Shown here in pieces: positions 59,352 through 64,000 of a stretch of 64,000 bases of DNA. The notes beneath the pieces were generated by a model. That model was not told the DNA's origin. It saw nothing but the letters and a program-made list of their open reading frames with translations, and did no database searches. This stretch comes from Mycobacterium sp. (lineage in GTDB: Bacteria; Actinomycetota; Actinomycetes; Mycobacteriales; Mycobacteriaceae), in contig NZ_PKEK01000009.1 of the NCBI RefSeq assembly GCF_002863225.1, positions 62,001-126,000 on the forward strand, in the 5' to 3' direction. A program made the position numbers and the translations under genes. Each line of letters starts with the position of its first letter. Position 1 is the first letter of the stretch.

Positions 59352-60145
59352 TGAGCACCGAGGCACTGCAAGCGCCTTCCGGCGATCCTCCCCTGCCGGC
59401 CGTGCCGGAGGGCGCCGTCATGGTGACGCTGAAGATCGCCCGATTCAATCCGGAGAACCCGGAGCAATACGCCGATTCCGGTGGCTGGCAGAGCTTTCGG
59501 GTGCCGTGCCTACCGACCGACCGGGTGCTCAACCTGCTCATCTACGTCAAGAGCTACCTGGACGGGTCGCTGACCTTCCGGCGCTCCTGCGCGCACGGCG
59601 TCTGCGGTTCCGATGCGGTGCGGATCAACGGCCACAACCGGCTCGCCTGCAAGATGCTGATGCGCGATCTGCTGCCGAAGAAGCCCGGCAAAGACGTGAC
59701 GATCACGATCGAGCCGATCCGCGGGCTGCCGGTGGAGAAAGACCTGATCGTCGACATGGAGCCGTTCTTCGACGCCTACCGCGCGGTCAAGCCGTACCTG
59801 ATCACCAGCGGCAATCCCCCGACCCGGGAGCGGATCCAGAGCCAGACCGACCGCGCCCGTTACGACGACACCACCAAGTGCATCCTGTGCGCGGCGTGTA
59901 CCACCAGCTGCCCGGTGTTCTGGAACGAAGGCAGCTACTTCGGCCCGGCGGCCATCGTCAACGCCCACCGGTTCATCTTCGACAGCCGCGACGAGGCCGC
60001 CGCCGAACGCCTCGACATCCTCAACGAGGTCGACGGTGTCTGGCGCTGCCGCACCACGTTCAACTGCACCGACGCCTGCCCGCGGGGCATCGAGGTCACC
60101 AAGGCGATCCAAGAGGTCAAACGCGCGCTGATGTTCGCCCGCTGA
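59351..60145 (+). CDS. sdhB: succinate dehydrogenase iron-sulfur subunit SdhB
   Basis: A 264-residue subunit with three cluster motifs. The plant-type 2Fe-2S site has CAHGVCGSDAV and a distal cysteine in HNRLACKML. The 4Fe-4S and 3Fe-4S sites use CILCAACTTSCPV and CRTTFNCTDACPRGI. It links SdhA to the membrane quinone site. ATG 59351 overlaps the sdhA stop (TGATG). The operon ends here, followed by strong GC hairpins. Confidence 0.97.
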   Translation: MSTEALQAPSGDPPLPAVPEGAVMVTLKIARFNPENPEQYADSGGWQSFRVPCLPTDRVLNLLIYVKSYLDGSLTFRRSCAHGVCGSDAVRINGHNRLACKMLMRDLLPKKPGKDVTITIEPIRGLPVEKDLIVDMEPFFDAYRAVKPYLITSGNPPTRERIQSQTDRARYDDTTKCILCAACTTSCPVFWNEGSYFGPAAIVNAHRFIFDSRDEAAAERLDILNEVDGVWRCRTTFNCTDACPRGIEVTKAIQEVKRALMFAR

Positions 60146-60150
60146 GTAGG

Positions 60151-60215
60151 CCTGGCCGGCCCGGCGCGCCCGGCCTGCCGGGCGCTGGCGGCCAGGCGCC
60201 CGCCCCGACGGGCGC
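60151..60215 (+). terminator. tandem GC-rich hairpins after the sdh operon
   Basis: GCGCCCGGC (60166-60174) pairs with GCCGGGCGC (60177-60185), nested in an outer CCTGGCC (60151-60157)/GGCCAGG (60190-60196) pairing. A second stem GCGCCCG/CGGGCGC spans 60196-60215. There is no T-run, as is common for mycobacterial intrinsic terminators. The position directly after sdhB and before the SigJ-type promoter fits termination of the sdhCDAB transcript. Confidence 0.55.
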
Positions 60216-60233
60216 TCGGCGCTCAACACGGCC

Positions 60234-60260
60234 TGTCACACAATCGCGGGCTGCCTCGTC
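60234..60260 (+). promoter_or_regulatory. ECF41-type (SigJ) promoter of the CMD gene
   Basis: TGTCACA (60234-60240), a 16-base spacer and CGTC (60257-60260) match the published ECF41 sigma-factor promoter exactly. The ATG of the CMD/AhpD-like gene is at 60269, eight bases after the -10, so the mRNA would be leaderless. The sigma factor that should recognise it is encoded convergently at the other end of the same gene. Confidence 0.75.
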
Positions 60261-60268
60261 TGATCTGC

Positions 60269-60880
60269 ATGACACAGAAAACCCGCATCGAACCCCTGCC
60301 TCCCAAGCGGGCCAGCCTGCTGGTCCGCGCGATGTACCGCTACGCGAAGCGACGCTTCGGCGAAGTCCCCGAGCCGTTGGCGGTGGTCGCACACCACCCG
60401 CGACTGCTGGTTGCCAACGCCGTCCACGAGACCCTGCTGCAATCCGGCTCGCGCCGGCTGCCGGCCAACGTGCGCGAGCTGGCCGTGTTCTGGACCGCGC
60501 GCTCGATCGGCTGCTCGTGGTGCGTGGACTTCGGCTCGATGCTGCAGCGCCTCGACGGGCTGGACATCGACCGGCTCCGCGAGATCGACAGTTACGCCAC
60601 CTCAGCGCTTTTCACCGAGGACGAGCGGGCCGCGATCGCCTACGCCGACGCGATGACCACCGATCCGCACACCGTCACCGACGAGCAGGTGGCCGACCTG
60701 CGGGCCCGTTTCGGCGACGACGGGGTGATCGAGCTGACTTATCAGGTCGGCGTCGAAAACATGCGTGCCCGAATGAATTCCGCACTGGGCATCACCGAGC
60801 AGGGCTTCAGCTCCGGGGATTCGTGCCGGGTCCCCTGGGCTTCCGAGCCCGGGGCAGATTCCGCAGCGGTGAACCGGTGA
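60269..60880 (+). CDS. carboxymuconolactone decarboxylase/AhpD-like protein
   Basis: A 203-residue CMD-domain protein. The AhpD-type redox pair is visible as GCSWCVDFG (CxxC), preceded by VRELAVFWTARSI and followed by FTEDERAAIAYADAMTTDP. Such proteins are thiol-disulfide peroxidase-like oxidoreductases. It has a near-perfect ECF41 promoter and overlaps the 3' end of sigJ by 74 bases, the classical ECF41-COE pairing. The C-terminal 30 residues, encoded in the overlap, are Ser/Ala-rich and probably dispensable. Confidence 0.9.
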   Translation: MTQKTRIEPLPPKRASLLVRAMYRYAKRRFGEVPEPLAVVAHHPRLLVANAVHETLLQSGSRRLPANVRELAVFWTARSIGCSWCVDFGSMLQRLDGLDIDRLREIDSYATSALFTEDERAAIAYADAMTTDPHTVTDEQVADLRARFGDDGVIELTYQVGVENMRARMNSALGITEQGFSSGDSCRVPWASEPGADSAAVNR

Positions 60881-61754
60881 ACTTGTCCGGGTTCGCGACA
60901 TCCCACAGCGCGCTCACCTTTCCGTCGCGCACCGTCATGGCCGTGATCCGCGGCAGCATCGGCTGGTGCTCGTCGTCACCCGGCGATCCCGCGGTGTAGG
61001 CGCCGAGCTCACCGTTGATCAGTGCCAGTCGGCTCGACGTCACGAAGGCGGGCCCGTAACGCTCGGCCAGCCCGAACAGGAACCGGGCGACCTTGTCCGG
61101 CCCGTGGATGACGCGCGCCGCCGTCGGGGCCGCGCGGTTGGAGTCGCCGGTGAACGTCACCCCCGGATGCAGCAGAGCGACCGCCGCGGCCAGATCCCCT
61201 GATGTGATCGCCGCCATCAACTTGCCCACCACCTCGTCGTGGGCGGGGTCGGGGCTCGGCGGCGGTTCGGCGGTCACGGCACGGCGGGCCCGCGACGCCA
61301 GCTGGCGGGCGGCCGCCTCGCTGGTTCCCAGCACGTCGGCAACCTTGGCGAACGGCACCGCGAACCCGTCGTGCATGACGAACGCGACCCGCTGATCGGG
61401 TGACAACCGTTCCAGCACCACCATCGCCGCGAACCGGGCATCTTCGTGGGCGACCACCACCGACAGCGGGTCGTCGCCGTCGAACCCGGTCACCACCGGT
61501 TCCGGCAACCATTGGCCCACATAGCTTTCCCGCCGATGTGCGGCCGAGCGCAGCCGGTCCAGCCCGAGTCGGCTGACCACGGTCGTCAGCCAGGCCCGCA
61601 GGTCGTCGATCTCACCGTCGTAGGCGTTCCAGCGCAGCCACGCCTCCTGCACGATGTCCTCGGCGTCGGCCACCGTGCCGGTCAGCCGATAGCCGACCGA
61701 CATCAGATGCGGTCGCAACGACTCGAATTCGGTGACCTGCTCGGCGGAGGCCAT
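60807..61754 (-). CDS. sigJ: ECF41-type RNA polymerase sigma factor SigJ
   Basis: A 315-residue ECF sigma factor with a C-terminal SnoaL/NTF2-like domain (after about residue 200), the ECF41 architecture. Region 2 has ADAEDIVQEAWLRWN; region 4 has LSPDQRVAFVMHDGFAVPFAKVADVLGTSEAAARQLASRAR. The C-terminal motif NPDKF corresponds to the ECF41 NPDKL signature; the DGGGR-type motif is degenerate (DSNRAAPTAAR). In ECF41 proteins the C-terminal domain replaces an anti-sigma factor. ATG 61754 gives MASAEQVTEFESLRPHL. It matches M. tuberculosis SigJ in length and composition, where it is linked to peroxide stress. Confidence 0.93.
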   Translation of the reverse strand: MASAEQVTEFESLRPHLMSVGYRLTGTVADAEDIVQEAWLRWNAYDGEIDDLRAWLTTVVSRLGLDRLRSAAHRRESYVGQWLPEPVVTGFDGDDPLSVVVAHEDARFAAMVVLERLSPDQRVAFVMHDGFAVPFAKVADVLGTSEAAARQLASRARRAVTAEPPPSPDPAHDEVVGKLMAAITSGDLAAAVALLHPGVTFTGDSNRAAPTAARVIHGPDKVARFLFGLAERYGPAFVTSSRLALINGELGAYTAGSPGDDEHQPMLPRITAMTVRDGKVSALWDVANPDKFTGSPLRNLPRARKPRGPGTNPRS

Positions 61755-61776
61755 CTCGCGAGCGTATCTTGAGCCC

Positions 61777-62433
61777 GTGCACGTCTTGTCCGTTAATGTG
61801 GCCCGGCTCAGCACAAACCCCGATCCGCGGGCGCAGTCCAACGTGACGGGGATCGACAAGCGTCCGGTCATCGAGCCGGTATTGGTCCGGCCGCCCGGAG
61901 AGTCGCAAGGCGATGCCAGCGGTCTGGTCGGAGACCACATCGGAAATCCCAAGCTCCACGGCAAATCCGACCAAGCGGTCTACGCCTATGCTCGCGAAGA
62001 TCTGGACCGGTGGGAAGAGCAGCTCGGCGTCACCCTCGACAACGGCATGTTCGGCGAGAACCTCACCACCGTCGGCGTCGATCTGACCGAGACCCGGATC
62101 GGGGAACGATGGCGGATCGGCAGCGGCACGCTGCTGCTCGAAGTCTCCGCGCCGCGCACACCGTGCCGGACGTTCGCATCCTTTCTCGACCGGCCGCGCT
62201 GGATCAAGACGTTCACCGAAGCCGGCGTGCCGGGCGCCTATTTCCGGGTCCTGGCTCAGGGTGAGGTGCGCGCGGGTGACGACATCACGATCGAGTACCG
62301 CCCCGACCACGACGTCACCATCGGGCTGGCTTTCACCGCCCGGATGAAAGATCCCGGTCTGGCGCCGGCGCTGCTGCAGGCCGAGGCGCTGTCAGCAGAG
62401 CTGAAAAGCTTCGTCCGCCAACGTGTTACATGA
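61777..62433 (+). CDS. MOSC domain protein (YiiM-like)
   Basis: A 218-residue MOSC protein. The start GTG 61777 gives MHVLSVNVARLSTNPD, only 22 bases from the divergent sigJ start. The MOSC core has MFGENLTTVGVDL, RIGERWRIGSGTLLLEVSAPRTPCRTFASFL; the cysteine in TPCRTF is the family's conserved one. YiiM-type proteins are molybdenum-cofactor-dependent reductases of N-hydroxylated compounds, which may apply here. The stop overlaps the aminotransferase start by four bases. Confidence 0.9.
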   Translation: MHVLSVNVARLSTNPDPRAQSNVTGIDKRPVIEPVLVRPPGESQGDASGLVGDHIGNPKLHGKSDQAVYAYAREDLDRWEEQLGVTLDNGMFGENLTTVGVDLTETRIGERWRIGSGTLLLEVSAPRTPCRTFASFLDRPRWIKTFTEAGVPGAYFRVLAQGEVRAGDDITIEYRPDHDVTIGLAFTARMKDPGLAPALLQAEALSAELKSFVRQRVT

Positions 62434-63752
62434 CCGATCACCTCTGGCTGCACTTCGCCAAGCACGGTCCCGGCATCACACCGCCGGTCATCACCCGCGG
62501 CGAGGGCGTGACGATCTTCGACGACGCCGGCAAGAGCTACCTCGACGGTCTGTCCGGACTCTTCGTGGTGCAGGTCGGGCATGGACGGGTCGAACTCGCC
62601 GAGACCGCGGCCCGGCAGGCGAGCACGCTGGCCTACTTTCCGCTGTGGGGGTATGCCACCCCGCCGGCGATCGAGTTGGCCGACCGGATCGCGGGTTACG
62701 CCCCCGGGGATCTGAACCGGGTGTTCTTCACCAGCGGTGGCGGCGAGGCCGTCGAGTCGGCATGGAAACTGGCCAAACAGTATTTCAAGCTGACCGGCAA
62801 ACCCGGTAAGTACAAGGTCATTTCGCGTGCCGTCGCCTACCACGGCACCCCGCAGGGCGCACTGGCGATCACCGGGTTGCCGGCCTACAAGACACCGTTC
62901 GAACCGTTGACCCCCGGTGGCTTCCGGGTGCCGAACACGAACATCTACCGGGCACCGGAGCCATTGCGCTCCGACCCAAAGGAATTCGGGCAATGGGCGG
63001 CCGACCGCATCGCCGAGGCGATCGAATTCGAAGGACCCGACACCGTCGCCGCGGTGTTCCTCGAGCCCGTTCAGAATGCCGGCGGCTCGATCCCGCCGCC
63101 GCCGGGTTACTTCGAGCGCGTGCGGGAGATCTGCGACCACTACGACGTGTTGCTGGTCTCCGACGAGGTGATCTGCGCGTGGGGCCGAATCGGATCCATG
63201 TTCGCCTGCAACGACTTCGGCTATCAACCCGACATGATCACCTGCGCCAAGGGGCTGACGTCGGGCTACTCGCCGATCGGCGCGATGATCGCCAGCGACC
63301 GGCTCTTCGAGCCTTTCAACGACGGGTCGACGGTGTTCCCGCACGGCTACACCTTCGGCGGCCACCCGGTATCGGCGGCGGTGGCGCTGACCAACCTCGA
63401 CATCTTCGAACGCGAGAGCATCAACGCTCACGTCAAACGCCAGGCGCCCGCCCTGCGCGCCGCCCTGGAGCGCCTCTACGACCTGCCGATCGTCGGCGAC
63501 GTGCGCGGCGAGGGCTTCTTCTATTCGATCGAGTTGGTCAAGGATCAGGCCACCCGGGAGACGTTTTCGCGTGACGAGGCCGCAGAACTGTTGCCGCGCA
63601 TCTCGTCGTCGCTGTTCGCGGCCGGGCTCTACTGCCGCACCGACGACCGCGGCGACCCGGCCGTGGTCATCGCTCCCCCGCTGATCAGTGGCCCGGCCGA
63701 ATTCGACACCATCGAGTCGATCCTGCGCGACGTGCTGAAGGACGTGCGGTGA
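62430..63752 (+). CDS. class III PLP-dependent aminotransferase (Rv3329-like)
   Basis: A 440-residue omega-type aminotransferase. The cofactor-binding FTSGGGEAVESAWKLAKQYF, the LVSDEVICAWGRIG aspartate and the Schiff-base lysine in MITCAKGLTSGYSPIGA are intact. Length and motifs match Rv3329. It transfers an amino group from an omega-amino acid or diamine to a keto acid; the specific donor is unknown. It is coupled by four-base overlaps to the MOSC gene upstream and the SMP-30-like gene downstream. Confidence 0.93.
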   Translation: MTDHLWLHFAKHGPGITPPVITRGEGVTIFDDAGKSYLDGLSGLFVVQVGHGRVELAETAARQASTLAYFPLWGYATPPAIELADRIAGYAPGDLNRVFFTSGGGEAVESAWKLAKQYFKLTGKPGKYKVISRAVAYHGTPQGALAITGLPAYKTPFEPLTPGGFRVPNTNIYRAPEPLRSDPKEFGQWAADRIAEAIEFEGPDTVAAVFLEPVQNAGGSIPPPPGYFERVREICDHYDVLLVSDEVICAWGRIGSMFACNDFGYQPDMITCAKGLTSGYSPIGAMIASDRLFEPFNDGSTVFPHGYTFGGHPVSAAVALTNLDIFERESINAHVKRQAPALRAALERLYDLPIVGDVRGEGFFYSIELVKDQATRETFSRDEAAELLPRISSSLFAAGLYCRTDDRGDPAVVIAPPLISGPAEFDTIESILRDVLKDVR

Positions 63753-64000
63753 AACCGCCCATCGACCCGATCCGCTGGCGGCCGCCTGGCTCACGACCGC
63801 TCCCCCCGCCGGATTTCACTGCGGCGCTGCGCATCGTCGAGGTTCCGGGCACCGCCGCCGAGGATGTCGTCGCCGACGCCGCCGGCAACATCTGGACCGG
63901 TGTAGAGGACGGGCGCATCGTCAAGGTCAGTCCGGACGGCGACGCGCAGGTGGTCGCCGACACCGGCGGCCGGCCGCTGGGCCTGGCGGTCGCCCGCGAC
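63749..64000 (+). CDS. SMP-30/strictosidine synthase-like protein, 3' partial
   Basis: The first 84 residues of a beta-propeller protein, cut by the window end. GTG 63749 overlaps the aminotransferase stop. After a proline-rich opening (RWRPPGSRPLPPPDF) the repeats VPGTAAEDVVADAAGNIWTGVEDGRIVKVSPDGD and GGRPLGLAVARD are typical of gluconolactonase or strictosidine synthase-type propellers. The tight coupling suggests it acts in the same pathway as the aminotransferase. Function otherwise unknown. Confidence 0.8.
   Translation, partial: MKPPIDPIRWRPPGSRPLPPPDFTAALRIVEVPGTAAEDVVADAAGNIWTGVEDGRIVKVSPDGDAQVVADTGGRPLGLAVARD

Overview
The window is chromosomal DNA of a Mycobacterium, most likely a non-tuberculous species. 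The evidence is high GC with strong GC3 bias, PE/PPE-family proteins, the AccA3/AccD5/AccE5 acyl-CoA carboxylase, a SigF-RsbW pair, a mycofactocin-type dehydrogenase, and a gene order that follows the M. tuberculosis block from about Rv3271c to Rv3329 (compared from memory, no search run). No tRNA, rRNA, IS element, prophage or CRISPR array was seen.

Layout. 1-4.25 kb: end of a FhuF-like iron-sulfur protein, a cation-transporter-like membrane protein, a TIGR00027 methyltransferase and a GNAT acetyltransferase. 4.3-6.3 kb: a cobalamin riboswitch followed by a PPE2-like gene. 6.3-12.1 kb: DUF2127 protein, fadE25, purE/purK, GtrA-like protein, PH-domain protein, birA. 12.1-14.4 kb: two tandem paralogous diguanylate cyclases between birA and accD5. 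14.6-21.9 kb: accD5-accE5-maf, a DUF559 nuclease-like gene flanked by two copies of a 60-bp palindromic repeat, sseA with a SufE-like partner, accA3, and a small gene with no canonical start codon. 21.9-24.5 kb: a SigF island (STAS protein, sigF, rsbW, two small membrane proteins) with three SigF-like promoters.

24.7-35.2 kb: a TetR regulator, the helicase lhr and glycosylase nei2, a DUF732 secreted protein, a PPE, an orphan PstS lipoprotein and an RluA-type pseudouridine synthase. 35.2-45.9 kb: glpD2, lpdA, a gamma-glutamylcyclotransferase-like gene, amiA1/amiB1, a DinB-like/MarR divergent pair, deoD, pmmB (apparent ATT start) and upp. 45.9-53.6 kb: a secreted PE-PPE hydrolase, an Rv3311-like protein, then an accessory block of two SDRs, a DUF1214-like protein, a sulfotransferase and a SnoaL-fold protein. 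53.6-64 kb: add-deoA-cdd nucleoside salvage, sdhCDAB, an ECF41-type sigma factor (SigJ) beside its probable target (a CMD/AhpD-like gene with a near-perfect ECF41 promoter), a MOSC protein, a class III aminotransferase and the start of an SMP-30-like protein.

Functionally the window is mostly core metabolism: acyl-CoA carboxylation with its biotin ligase, purine and pyrimidine salvage, glycerol and succinate oxidation, and DNA repair. Layered on this are stress and signalling modules (SigF, SigJ, c-di-GMP, cobalamin sensing) and a few lineage-specific insertions. Those insertions hold the most interesting signals: the palindrome-flanked DUF559 gene, the SigJ-CMD promoter, the SigF micro-regulon, the tandem cyclases, the riboswitch-PPE2 unit and two genes with near-cognate start codons.
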